Source: an uncultured Sanguibacteroides sp.
Lineage (GTDB): Bacteria > Bacteroidota > Bacteroidia > Bacteroidales > Marinifilaceae
Assembly: GCF_900543425.1 (NCBI RefSeq)
Contig: NZ_UQRQ01000014.1
Location: forward strand, 14,765-78,764
Direction: 5' to 3'
DNA: 64,000 nucleotides
In this document: one piece after another, positions 56,616-64,000 of the stretch
Layout: each line of letters opens with the position of its first letter
How positions within the stretch are numbered: position 1 is the stretch's first letter
Translations under genes and position numbers: made by a program
The notes under the pieces: model-generated
What the model saw: only the letters and a program-made list of their open reading frames with translations
What the model was told of the DNA's origin: nothing
Databases searched by the model: none

Positions 56616-56708
56616 TTTCAAATACGATGTTCGTATCTTCGCATAAAGAGTGTACGCGTTTTCCGTGTAAGCGATTGCATCTACTGTAAACAACAAAAAA
56701 GAGAGCGA

Positions 56709-57125
56709 ATGAAAACTTTTCAACAACCTGCTCCCGAAGAAATAATCGGCACGATAGGAGAGTCTTTATATCGGGTTTGGATGAATCTTTGCCGGTTAAT
56801 CGACCAAAAATATGAAATGGAAAAAAGATGGAATCCCGGAGGTAAAGCCTGGAAATACGAGTACAAATACCGTAAAGGAGGTAAAACGCTTTGTGCATTA
56901 TATGCGAAAGAAAATGACTTCGGTTTTATGATTATTTTAGGCAAAGAGGAACGATTAAAATTCGAGTCCGATAAAGAATCCTATTCTGCTGAAGTCCGGA
57001 AAATATACGAAGAAGCCAAAACCTACCACGACGGCAAATGGTTGATGTTCAACTTAAAAGACACCTCACTTTTTCCCGATATGGAAAAGTTACTATATAT
57101 TAAACGCAAGCCGAATAAAAAGTAG
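56709..57125 (+). CDS. DUF3788 protein
   Basis: From the ATG at 56709 the 138-residue product begins MKTFQQPAPEEIIGTIGESL and contains WNPGGKAWKYEYKYRKGGKT and FMIILGKEERLKFE, then HDGKWLMFNLKD near the end. This pattern matches the DUF3788 family as I recall it, a small alpha/beta protein with a possible ligand pocket. It is divergent from the MerR gene and likely a member of its regulon. The enzymatic role is not known. Confidence 0.8.
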   Translation: MKTFQQPAPEEIIGTIGESLYRVWMNLCRLIDQKYEMEKRWNPGGKAWKYEYKYRKGGKTLCALYAKENDFGFMIILGKEERLKFESDKESYSAEVRKIYEEAKTYHDGKWLMFNLKDTSLFPDMEKLLYIKRKPNKK

Positions 57126-57193
57126 TTATCGGATCCCGGCCTAACTAATTACAAACAAGAACCTTACAAAAACTATACTATTTTCACAAAACA

Positions 57194-57982
57194 CTAATTC
57201 GAGTTGCTCCTTAATTTCACCAAGGGATGATTCAACCCGTTGACAATATTCTTAATCACCTTATACTTCTTAATACTTTCCATCAGTTTCGTCAAGTTTG
57301 AAAAGCCGTATGTTCTGGGGTCGAAACTGGGATCGATCTTTCTCAGGTTCATTCCGACATTCGCAATATAGGCCTCCTCATCTTCATTCGTGGAAATCTC
57401 AAAGGCCTTATCGATAAGATCTCTGGGTAAAATCTCTTTTGTACTTTTTTCCTTAACAGGAGGCTCTTCCTGATTCACACTTCTCCTTGCGGTCTTTTTG
57501 GTTGTCGCCGACTTCAATTCCGGTTCCGCAACCTTTACCTCTTGTTTAACCAAATTTTCACAGAATGTAAATATTTCACAGGATTGCACGAAAGCAACAG
57601 GAGTTTTTCTCTCTCCGATACCCATGACAAAAAGTCCCTCTTCTCTAATTCTCTTCGCTAAACCGGTATAATCGCTATCGCTCGATACGATACAGAAACC
57701 GTCACAATTTTTAGCGTGAAGAATATCCATCGCATCGATTATTAATGAACTATCCGTTGAATTTTTTCCGGTAGTATATGAAAATTTCTGAACAGGATTT
57801 ATAGAATATTCATTAACAATATCTTTCCAACTGTTCATTTGAGACTGAGTCCAATCTCCGTATATTCTTCTTATGGTAGCTTTCCCGTATTTAGATACCT
57901 CCTGCAATATTTCTTTAATCAGTTTTGCCTGAGCATTATCTCCATCGATTAGAACGGCAATATTAAATCTTTGATTCTTCAT
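57194..57982 (-). CDS. NYN-domain RNase-like protein with a LOTUS/OST-HTH domain
   Basis: From the ATG at 57982 (Met5 of a slightly longer frame) the 262-residue product has an N-terminal NYN/PIN-like nuclease domain with acidic residues in VLIDGDNAQ, ADSSLIIDAMDIL-like DSSLIIDAMDIL and IVSSDSDYTGLAKR. After a Lys/Pro linker, a C-terminal OST-HTH (LOTUS) domain occurs at about 195-258 (DLIDKAFEISTNEDEEAYIA, YGFSNLTKLMESIKKY). The pairing of NYN nuclease and LOTUS RNA-binding domain suggests RNA processing or decay. It is monocistronic. Confidence 0.88.
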   Translation of the reverse strand: MKNQRFNIAVLIDGDNAQAKLIKEILQEVSKYGKATIRRIYGDWTQSQMNSWKDIVNEYSINPVQKFSYTTGKNSTDSSLIIDAMDILHAKNCDGFCIVSSDSDYTGLAKRIREEGLFVMGIGERKTPVAFVQSCEIFTFCENLVKQEVKVAEPELKSATTKKTARRSVNQEEPPVKEKSTKEILPRDLIDKAFEISTNEDEEAYIANVGMNLRKIDPSFDPRTYGFSNLTKLMESIKKYKVIKNIVNGLNHPLVKLRSNSN

Positions 57983-58138
57983 ATGAATGAACATTTTATC
58001 TTTTCAAACTTACTATTTTTACGTTAATTTTCCGCATCTATTCCCTATTTTCTTCCCAAGAAAAACATTTTAGCAAGAATGGACAAGTCATATAGACGGG
58101 GAGAACCTATATTTGTATCGTGAAATACAGATAAAACT

Positions 58139-58996
58139 ATGAAACAGAAGAAAACGACACGGGAAGAATACCAAAAATGCGTAAATGCCGTGGTGGATTA
58201 TATTAATCTTCATCTCGGGGAAGAGGTCGATGTGAAATCGTTGGCCAAGATTTCGCATTTTTCTCCTTTTTATTTTCATCGCATCATGACTGCTTTCCTG
58301 GGCGAACCCATCGGAACATTTATTGTCCGGACACGAACCGAAGCGGCCGCCCGTCTGTTGCGGTATTCAGATTTACCGATAGCCGATATTGCCTATCGAA
58401 TCGGGTATTCCTCCCCTTCTTCCCTATCCAAAGTGTTCAAACAGTTTTATGGTATTTCACCTACTGAATATCGAAACAATAAAAATTTTATCATTATGAA
58501 ACCAGCTATGATCAGACCGGACTTGGAACTGCAAAGAGAGATCAGAGAGCTTCCCGCTCGAAATGTTATCTATATTCGCCTGTTCGGTGATTACAAACTA
58601 AACGATTATTGCGGCACGTGGTTCCGCTTGTTCCAGTTCGCCAAAGAAGAGAATCTACCGACGACCGACCCATCTCCGCTTTGTATTTACCACGACGATC
58701 CAAAAGTCACGCCAACAGAAAAATTACGCACGGATGTCTGCATGGTATTGCCCGTCACCGCCACCCCGAAGAGAGACATCGGCTTCAAGCAACTTCCCGC
58801 CGGACGTTATGCGACTTTTCTTTACAAAGGATCGTACACTAATTTACAGGCAGTATACGATACGATCTACGGTAAATATCTACCAGAAATGGAGTGTACC
58901 CTCCGGGACGAAGCCAGTGCCGAACGCTATCTCAACAATCCTGCCGATACCGCTCCCGATGAGCTATTGACAGAAATTTATATTCCCGTGGAATAA
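58139..58996 (+). CDS. AraC regulator with GyrI-like effector domain
   Basis: The 285-residue protein has an N-terminal AraC double helix-turn-helix (VDVKSLAKISHFSPFYFHRI, LPIADIAYRIGYSSPSSLSK, ISPTEYRNN) and a C-terminal GyrI-like small-molecule-binding domain (about 130-285, ELPARNVIYIRLFGDYKLND, DIGFKQLPAGRYATFLYKGS). This Rob/SoxS-like architecture commonly controls efflux or detoxification. A TATATTTG at 58108-58115 is a good -7 element. No target gene lies immediately beside it. Confidence 0.93.
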   Translation: MKQKKTTREEYQKCVNAVVDYINLHLGEEVDVKSLAKISHFSPFYFHRIMTAFLGEPIGTFIVRTRTEAAARLLRYSDLPIADIAYRIGYSSPSSLSKVFKQFYGISPTEYRNNKNFIIMKPAMIRPDLELQREIRELPARNVIYIRLFGDYKLNDYCGTWFRLFQFAKEENLPTTDPSPLCIYHDDPKVTPTEKLRTDVCMVLPVTATPKRDIGFKQLPAGRYATFLYKGSYTNLQAVYDTIYGKYLPEMECTLRDEASAERYLNNPADTAPDELLTEIYIPVE

Positions 58997-59010
58997 CTTA
59001 GATCAAACAA

Positions 59011-59063
59011 TTAAAAGATTCTGTGATCGGATGATTATTTTCCTGAATCACGGAATCTTTTAA
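59011..59063. repeat. Intergenic palindrome, copy D of the dispersed family
   Basis: TTAAAAGATTCTGTGAT (59011-59027) pairs with 59047-59063 with one G-U position. It lies between the convergent AraC-GyrI and HxlR genes and shares ATTCTGTGAT with copy A. Confidence 0.65.
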
Positions 59064-59071
59064 TCACAAAA

Positions 59072-59428
59072 TTATTGCCTTCTTCCTAATATTTGGGACA
59101 TGTTTTGAATGGCCCAATTCACCAAAGCATCGACATGAGGCATCAGGCTTTCACCCATCGGTGTCAAACTGTATTCGACCCGGGGAGGCACTTCGGCGTA
59201 CACTTTTCTTCGGATCAATCCGTCCTGCTCCAATGTCCGTAAGGTCACGGACAACATTCGTTGAGATATGTCATCTATTGTTCTTTGTATCTCATTGAAA
59301 CGCATTGTACCGTTAGCCTGTAAGGTTTCCAACACCAACACCGACCATTTATCACCGAACCTACTGAGTACATCCCGAACCGGACAATTTCCGGTGGCAT
59401 GAAAATCTTTCAATTTTTTTTCATCCAT
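59072..59428 (-). CDS. HxlR-family regulator
   Basis: From the ATG at 59428 the 118-residue product begins MDEKKLKDFHATGNCPVRDV, with the family Cys in NCPV and the winged helix FGDKWSVLVLETLQANGTMR and LTPMGESLMPHV. The start at 59470 would run through an inverted repeat that looks like the operator. HxlR proteins sense electrophiles and quinones through that Cys. It is divergent from the DJ-1/PfpI gene. Confidence 0.93.
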   Translation of the reverse strand: MDEKKLKDFHATGNCPVRDVLSRFGDKWSVLVLETLQANGTMRFNEIQRTIDDISQRMLSVTLRTLEQDGLIRRKVYAEVPPRVEYSLTPMGESLMPHVDALVNWAIQNMSQILGRRQ

Positions 59429-59453
59429 AAAAACGTGATAATGAATATTAGTT

Positions 59454-59467
59454 ACTTGCACGTAAGT
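59454..59467. promoter_or_regulatory. Inverted repeat, possible HxlR operator
   Basis: ACTTGC, two bases, then GTAAGT (59454-59467) is a palindrome with one mismatch, 26 bases before the HxlR ATG and upstream of the divergent promoter. It fits autoregulation and control of the DJ-1 gene. Confidence 0.45.
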
Positions 59468-59488
59468 CAATTACAAAACCGTTCGCTC

Positions 59489-59519
59489 TTGTTTATTCAA
59501 AATTACATACCTACCTTTG
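59489..59519 (+). promoter_or_regulatory. Promoter of the DJ-1/PfpI gene
   Basis: TTG at 59489-59491, a 20-base spacer and TACCTTTG at 59512-59519 match the Bacteroidetes consensus. Confidence 0.65.
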
Positions 59520-59578
59520 CTTTACAAAAGTAATAAACTTACGAATAATAACTATTGTTTAACTTAAAAAATAAAATT

Positions 59579-60106
59579 ATGGAAAAGAGAGTCGCCGTTA
59601 TGGCAGTAAATCCGGTAAACGGTTACGGACTATTCCACTATTTGGAATCATTTTTTGAAAACCATATTCCCTTCACGGTTTATGCTGTAGCCGGTACAAA
59701 GACGATTAAAACAAATTCGGGCCTCACTATAGTCGCAGACGATGTCATTGCTAATCTAAAAGGCCATTCGAAAGATTACGAGGCATTGGTTTTCTCATGC
59801 GGCGATGCCATGCCTACATTTGCCGATCACATTTCCGAAGATTACAATCAGGATATGCTCGCCGTTATCAAAGAGTTTGACGAGGCAGGAAAATTAATCG
59901 CAGGTCATTGTGTCGGAGGACTGTTATTCGATATAGCCGGTATTCTCAAGGGCCGGACAGTTGCCGCACATCCTTTTGTACAATCGGCCATAAAGGGAGG
60001 CAAAGCCACAAACGATCCTTATATGGTAGACGGTAAATTATACACGGCCCAGACGGAGAACACATTAAGCAGTCTGATGCCGTTATTGATTTCTGCATTA
60101 AAATAA
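59579..60106 (+). CDS. DJ-1/PfpI-family protein
   Basis: From the ATG at 59579 the 175-residue product has the nucleophile elbow AGHCVGGLLF (reactive Cys) and the family's YEALVFSCGDAMPTF strand. A start at 59555 would add eight residues. Members act as glyoxalases, chaperones or deglycase-like enzymes on reactive carbonyls. It is divergent from the HxlR gene, so electrophile detoxification is the likely context. Confidence 0.88.
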   Translation: MEKRVAVMAVNPVNGYGLFHYLESFFENHIPFTVYAVAGTKTIKTNSGLTIVADDVIANLKGHSKDYEALVFSCGDAMPTFADHISEDYNQDMLAVIKEFDEAGKLIAGHCVGGLLFDIAGILKGRTVAAHPFVQSAIKGGKATNDPYMVDGKLYTAQTENTLSSLMPLLISALK

Positions 60107-60108
60107 AC

Positions 60109-60131
60109 AAGTAGGGGATCCTCCCCTACTT
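60109..60131 (+). terminator. Hairpin after the DJ-1 gene
   Basis: AAGTAGGGGA (60109-60118) and its exact complement (60122-60131) form a 10-bp stem with a three-base loop. The T run is weak. Confidence 0.65.
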
Positions 60132-60209
60132 AACAGTATTTATCACAATATCATAAAGCTTTCTATTGTTTCAAGAGAATACCACATTATAAAAAAGATC
60201 ATACCGAAC

Positions 60210-60470
60210 TCAAAAATCAATACCGCTTTTCTTTTTTAGAGTTTCAAGAGTCCTTCGGTAAATATCAATATAGGTATCTAAAAAAGTTATAAATATCTCC
60301 TGATTCTTGGAAGGTTCATTTTCCCAATCCCGATTCTTTACCTCGGGCATATTCAAGATCTTTTGTACCTGACTGATATCAAGCATTTTTTCCAGTTCTT
60401 TAAACGAAAAACGTTTAATCTGTACGATCAATGAAATCAGATGTGCCATTTTTTCTTTATAGGTATTCAT
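60210..60470 (-). CDS. Hypothetical helical protein (86 residues)
   Basis: I do not recognise this protein. It is helix-rich and basic (MAHLISLIVQIKRFSFKELE, FITFLDTYIDIYRRTLETLK), with no signal or membrane segment. FSFKELEKMLDISQVQKILN resembles a short helix-turn-helix, which is speculative. It stands alone between the DJ-1 and MATE genes. A minus-strand promoter-like TACTTTG lies about 90-110 bases upstream. Confidence 0.55.
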   Translation of the reverse strand: MNTYKEKMAHLISLIVQIKRFSFKELEKMLDISQVQKILNMPEVKNRDWENEPSKNQEIFITFLDTYIDIYRRTLETLKKKSGIDF

Positions 60471-60578
60471 AACTGTCTCTATTAAAAATTACAACCAACT
60501 GACTTTATAAAAAATATACTTGAATCTTTCCAGCCGATTTCCCATTTCCTAACCGCATCTTTACAAAGTAAATAAAAT

Positions 60579-60610
60579 AAACAGGATAATCATAACTTTT
60601 TACCCTGTTT
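60579..60610 (-). terminator. Possible terminator after the MATE gene
   Basis: AAACAGG (60579-60585) pairs with CCTGTTT (60604-60610); on the minus strand a T-rich tail follows. Between 60471 and 60709 no gene is seen. Confidence 0.4.
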
Positions 60611-60709
60611 TCAAAAAATCAACTGTAATTATTCACAAAACAATATTTATTTCAGAAATCATCATCGCCGGAGAACGAACAGTCATTTTTTTACGAATAA
60701 ATAATTCAT

Positions 60710-62020
60710 TCATAATCTTCCCTCCTTTCTTTTCATATAACCAAAGGAGAAAAGCAATAAACAAATAACATACAATTGCTCCGTTGTCCAATAAACGGCT
60801 AAAGGGATCGTATCGTTTTCAGCTAATGAAAACAGATAAACAAAATAGATAGCAATAGTTGCCAATTGAAAAACAAATGCCAACCTTGTCTTCCCCAGAC
60901 CGATCACGGCATTACAATAGACATAAGCCGGTACCGAAAGAAGATAGGTCGATAACATTACAAGTAACGGATAAAAAGCAACCTGAACGACAGAAATTTC
61001 ATCCGTAAAAAATTGCAAGACCTTTTCAGAAAAAACAAAAGCCATCAAAATCAAGGGTAATCCCGTCACATAAGCCAATAATATAACCCTTTTACAAACA
61101 ATCCTAATCTTCTCTCTCTCCTTCGCCCCGTACAAACTACTTACCAACGAAATATTTGTCGTTGCAAAAGAGTTCACGATCACAAAAAACAGCAAGGATA
61201 CACTCCTCACGATATTAGCCGCCGCCAAATCCGTTTCTCCCAAATGCTCGATAGCGATAAAAAACAAAAACCACGGAGCGACACAAAAAAAAGAACGAAC
61301 CATAGTCCAAACCGAAAGTTTAAACAACCGGGACATTAAGCCGGGTTCAAAACCAAATCTTAACCCGTATTTCTTTCTATCCGTGTACAAATACATATAC
61401 ATACCTAAACTCAGTAGGGCTACTCCTTCTGCCAGAGAAGAAGCCATCGCGGCTCCGGCAATTCCATAAGCGGGAAAACCCGTTTTACCGAATATAAACA
61501 TATAATTGAGTACCACATTACAGAGAATCATAAGGATCGAATTTCCGGTAAGAATTCCCGTACGGGTGATTCCCATAAAAAACGCTCGAATTCCCAATAA
61601 AGGAAAAGCAAACAAAAAACTGTAATTTCGCCAACTCACGTATTGCATGACTGCCGCATAGACATTATCGGAAGTTATCAATCTCCGCAATACCACTGGA
61701 GAATAAAAAATGGAGAAACCAAAAATGAAAACGGCAAGTAATAACAAAAACAGCATCCCCTGATAAAAAGTTTTACCGATCTTATCGTAAGCTCCTTCCC
61801 CGTTTTGTCTGGCGATCATAACCTGCAGACCGAGACTAAAACCGAATCCGAGCATATAGATCGAAGTATAATACATGCCGGCCAAAGCAGAAGCTCCCAA
61901 CTCTACCTTTCCTACATGCCCTAAAAAAATAGAATCCGTTAAATTGATAAGTTGCTCCATGAGCAGGCTCACCATAACCGGATAGTTGATGAGCCAGATT
62001 TGTTTATAAGTATAATTCAT
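60710..62020 (-). CDS. MATE-family efflux transporter
   Basis: The 436-residue protein has 12 membrane segments and the MATE pattern: LINLTDSIFLGHVGKVELGA in the first half and LGETDLAAANIVRSVSLLFF in the second. Pro and Asp in the first helix support Na+ or H+ coupling. It begins about 186 bases after a promoter-like TACTTTTG on the minus strand (62213-62206), so it has a long leader with a 9-bp hairpin (62045-62065). The substrate is not evident. Confidence 0.92.
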   Translation of the reverse strand: MNYTYKQIWLINYPVMVSLLMEQLINLTDSIFLGHVGKVELGASALAGMYYTSIYMLGFGFSLGLQVMIARQNGEGAYDKIGKTFYQGMLFLLLLAVFIFGFSIFYSPVVLRRLITSDNVYAAVMQYVSWRNYSFLFAFPLLGIRAFFMGITRTGILTGNSILMILCNVVLNYMFIFGKTGFPAYGIAGAAMASSLAEGVALLSLGMYMYLYTDRKKYGLRFGFEPGLMSRLFKLSVWTMVRSFFCVAPWFLFFIAIEHLGETDLAAANIVRSVSLLFFVIVNSFATTNISLVSSLYGAKEREKIRIVCKRVILLAYVTGLPLILMAFVFSEKVLQFFTDEISVVQVAFYPLLVMLSTYLLSVPAYVYCNAVIGLGKTRLAFVFQLATIAIYFVYLFSLAENDTIPLAVYWTTEQLYVICLLLFSFGYMKRKEGRL

Positions 62021-62305
62021 CGTTCAATTCTAATAGCATAGCCCGATGTATCGATCCGATACATCACAACTGTTTAATAAATAATAAAGAAATAAGTCTC
62101 TTTCGAAGGAAAGAAACACGTTAAAGATCAGATTCTTTACATTACGAGCGTAGCTATCTGCACACTTGCCATTTCATAAATTGAACTTTGTCATTATTCG
62201 ATGAGCAAAAGTAAGAAAAACTTTTACATTTATTCCGGCTAAAGAACTATTTAATAAAAAATACACCACCGAATCATGTTTCATCCGATAGTGAATTTTC
62301 ATTGA

Positions 62306-62623
62306 TCACAAATAATCTGTCCGGAAAGGGGTAAATACATCGATAACCTCTCCTCCTTCAATCACTTCCCAGGCATGTACTATATTTTCGGGAATACTAT
62401 AACTATCACCGGAAGTCAATATTTCATCCTCCTCTTGATAAACGATTCTGTATTTACCTGATATAACATAACCGCTTTGCTCATTCGGGTGAGCATGCGG
62501 AGGGACCCGATCTCCCACCTTATAATTCATCTTGGTTACCATTGATTTTTCACCGACCGCCAAGACATCAAAGGACACTCCTTTAAATTGTCTGCTTTTT
62601 GCATTTTCCTTTTTGGTTATCAT
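62306..62623 (-). CDS. Cupin-domain protein
   Basis: The 105-residue single-domain protein has the cupin metal-binding motifs PPHAHPNEQSGYVISG and PENIVHAWEV. It could bind a divalent metal. It is 19 bases downstream of the alpha/beta hydrolase gene on the same strand, so the two are probably an operon, but no substrate is known. Confidence 0.9.
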   Translation of the reverse strand: MITKKENAKSRQFKGVSFDVLAVGEKSMVTKMNYKVGDRVPPHAHPNEQSGYVISGKYRIVYQEEDEILTSGDSYSIPENIVHAWEVIEGGEVIDVFTPFRTDYL

Positions 62624-62642
62624 CGCAATGTCATATTTAGTA

Positions 62643-63422
62643 TTATAAAGTAATAGTCTTCAGTAAATTATAAAAACATTCCGATACTTTCTCTTCCTTA
62701 AAAGGCGAATGACCGCATCGAGGTAAAACGATTTGCTGAAATTCCACATTCGCTTGCAGCAAAGGCTCGATCACGCCTTCCAACGGATGCGGATCCATCT
62801 CTCCATGAATTACATACACAGGACACCGGACATAAGACAATAAATTTCCCCACTCTCCCCTCTTTCGTATTTCCTCTGCTTCGTGCCAAACGGAAGAATA
62901 CATTTTCCCATCAACAGGCAATATATCGTTTTTACCCTCTTCAGGTTCCCGAAGCCGGTAATGATCACTTTTTACGACTAATTTCTCCAACTCGATCATG
63001 GTATTCTCCTGATCACAGCCACGATTCAGCTTATCAATAAGCGAATCCCACAGCTTACCTTCCTCTCCGGAAAGATTATTTTTCCGACGTTCTGTTATTG
63101 AAGGGACATACTTCTCCTCAAAAGGAGCACAACCTACCAGTATCAACTGTTTAACCTTTTCCGGATAACGAACGGCATACAACAATATGAGCCAGGCTCC
63201 CCAGGAATGCCCTATAAAAGAGAGAGGTCTATTCGTATAGGTCTCGATCTGTTCTTTTAATTCTTCTATCAACTCATCAATGGTATACTTCGACTGAATA
63301 GGTTCCAGTACTCCCACGCTCGAAGATAAATTACGGGCAATTACAGCAACAGCCCCCAATGCGCCCGGTCCCCCGTGAACAACAACGACCCGATAAGGTT
63401 CACAGCCATATGTTCTAACCAT
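62643..63422 (-). CDS. Alpha/beta hydrolase
   Basis: From the ATG at 63422 the 259-residue product begins MVRTYGCEPYRVVVVHGGPG. The oxyanion loop is HGGPG, the nucleophile elbow is GHSWGAW, the acid lies in GEMDPH and the His in CGHSPF. The HGGPG motif is shared with proline iminopeptidases and several esterases. A start at 63569 would add 49 hydrophobic residues that run into the divergent gene's promoter. Confidence 0.9.
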   Translation of the reverse strand: MVRTYGCEPYRVVVVHGGPGALGAVAVIARNLSSSVGVLEPIQSKYTIDELIEELKEQIETYTNRPLSFIGHSWGAWLILLYAVRYPEKVKQLILVGCAPFEEKYVPSITERRKNNLSGEEGKLWDSLIDKLNRGCDQENTMIELEKLVVKSDHYRLREPEEGKNDILPVDGKMYSSVWHEAEEIRKRGEWGNLLSYVRCPVYVIHGEMDPHPLEGVIEPLLQANVEFQQIVLPRCGHSPFKEEKVSECFYNLLKTITL

Positions 63423-63493
63423 TTTTTCCCATATTATTCCCAACAAATATAAACATTTCACCAAACAGCATCCTGTTATTTTAAAAAGAATTC

Positions 63494-63501
63494 TATATTT
63501 G
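63494..63501 (+). promoter_or_regulatory. Promoter -7 element of the zinc-ribbon gene
   Basis: TATATTTG matches TAnnTTTG exactly, 30 bases before the ATG at 63532. Confidence 0.5.
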
Positions 63502-63531
63502 TAGAAAGAACCAATTAAAAATTTAGGAGTT

Positions 63532-63804
63532 ATGACAATGCAAATATGCCAAAGCTGCGGGATGCCCATGAACGCAGAGAGTGATTACGGAACAAATCCG
63601 GATGAAAGCAAAAACAGAGAGTATTGCTGTTACTGTTTTCAAAAAGGTCATTTTACCAAAGATATCACCATTGAACAAATGATCGAAGAGTGTGCCAATT
63701 ACGTGAATGAATTCAACGCCGGAAGCGGATTGAATTATACCCGGGAAGAAGCCATTCAAGAGATGAAAAAGTATTTCCCGACTCTTAAACGCTGGCAAAA
63801 ATAA
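63532..63804 (+). CDS. Zinc-ribbon protein
   Basis: The 90-residue product has a four-Cys zinc ribbon: CQSCGMPM then YCCYCFQKGHF (a double CxxC core), followed by an alpha-helical tail with KDITIEQMIEEC and YTREEAIQEMKKYFPTLKRW. This matches the putative zinc-ribbon family often annotated in AraC-like or transferase neighbourhoods. The start is supported by GGAG just upstream (about 63523-63526). It is divergent from the alpha/beta hydrolase. Confidence 0.9.
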   Translation: MTMQICQSCGMPMNAESDYGTNPDESKNREYCCYCFQKGHFTKDITIEQMIEECANYVNEFNAGSGLNYTREEAIQEMKKYFPTLKRWQK

Positions 63805-63877
63805 TTATTCAGGTCATTCTTTTCAAGTTATACTGTCCGTGAGTCATTCCCGAACAAACGAGAAAAAATATACCATT

Positions 63878-63908
63878 TTTGTAGAATCAAAAACAAGCAT
63901 TATATTTG
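63878..63908 (+). promoter_or_regulatory. Promoter of tRNA-Asp
   Basis: TTTG (63878-63881), a 19-base spacer and TATATTTG (63901-63908) match the Bacteroidetes consensus. Confidence 0.75.
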
Positions 63909-63941
63909 TATCCGCAACTTAAAATTGCCCTTTAAAATTTT

Positions 63942-64000
63942 GGTGTGGTAGTTCAGCTGGTTAGAATACATGCCTGTCACGCATGGGGTCGCGGGTTCGA
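63942..64000 (+). tRNA. tRNA-Asp (anticodon GTC), cut by the window end
   Basis: The 5' 59 bases of a tRNA are present. The acceptor strand is GGTGTGG. The D-arm follows (GTTCAGCTGGTTAGAATAC). The anticodon stem ATGCC/GCAT holds the loop with GTC, and the T-arm begins CGGGTTCGA at the window edge. Confidence 0.93.

Noticed and set aside
1..64000. CRISPR arrays, insertion sequences, prophage or integrative elements
   Set aside because: No array of equal-length spaced repeats, no transposase or integrase, and no phage structural gene was seen. The repeated palindromes are too few and irregular for a CRISPR.

Overview
The window looks like chromosomal DNA of an anaerobic gut Bacteroidales bacterium, most likely near Odoribacter/Butyricimonas. 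This is an inference from gene content; no 16S gene is present. The support is: promoters of the Bacteroidetes form (TTTG or TTG, 19-21 bases, TAnnTTTG), weak Shine-Dalgarno sites, a TonB receptor with a carboxypeptidase-like N-terminal domain, DUF4876/DUF6850/DUF4857 proteins, PepSY-like periplasmic proteins, a PAS-rich hybrid kinase, HydF (fermentative [FeFe]-hydrogenase maturation) and Bacteroidetes-type ECF sigma/anti-sigma genes. I saw no transposase, integrase, prophage or CRISPR array.

Layout. 0-2.3 kb: end of a TolC-type efflux protein and its membrane-fusion adaptor. 2.5-8.9 kb (minus): cation/proton antiporter, then a tight envelope operon (patatin-barrel, ApbE, POTRA-like barrel). 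9.1-11.5 kb: sigma-54-type response regulator without a DNA-binding domain, followed by hydF. 11.5-15.1 kb (minus): overlapping operon of a secreted protein with a triplicated module, ECF sigma factor, anti-sigma-like protein and outer-membrane barrel. 15.4-25.3 kb: mostly housekeeping genes (YitT with a pseudoknot-like leader, TetR plus ketoacyl-ACP synthase III, NfeD protease, EI24 protein, purB, ABC exporter, queF, small barrel). 25.5-26.2 kb: a 52-residue membrane microprotein with a CXXCH motif, and a TSCPD protein.

26.4-41.1 kb is the most distinctive part. A TonB receptor, two DUF4876 lipoproteins, a DUF6850 barrel, an ABC ATPase/permease pair, a DUF4857 protein and an OB-fold-like lipoprotein form one plus-strand operon. 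A two-component system follows, and PepSY-like secreted proteins lie on both sides. I read it as a candidate uptake-and-sensing system, perhaps for a metal, heme or chelate; the substrate is unknown.

41.2-46.3 kb: transglutaminase-like lipoprotein, dihydroorotate-dehydrogenase-like enzyme, YggS, truA, DUF4105 protein and tRNA-Phe. 46.4-53 kb is a signalling cluster: a PAS hybrid kinase split by a frameshift, a second PAS kinase, and AraC and PAS-LuxR regulators. 53-64 kb is accessory: HelD-like helicase, frameshifted MerR facing a DUF3788 gene across a perfect palindrome, NYN-LOTUS protein, AraC-GyrI regulator, HxlR/DJ-1 divergent pair, MATE exporter, cupin, alpha/beta hydrolase, zinc-ribbon protein and the start of tRNA-Asp. 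A family of AT-rich palindromes sharing the word ATTCTGTGATTTAGTGATT or parts of it sits in at least four intergenic gaps, three of them between convergent genes.
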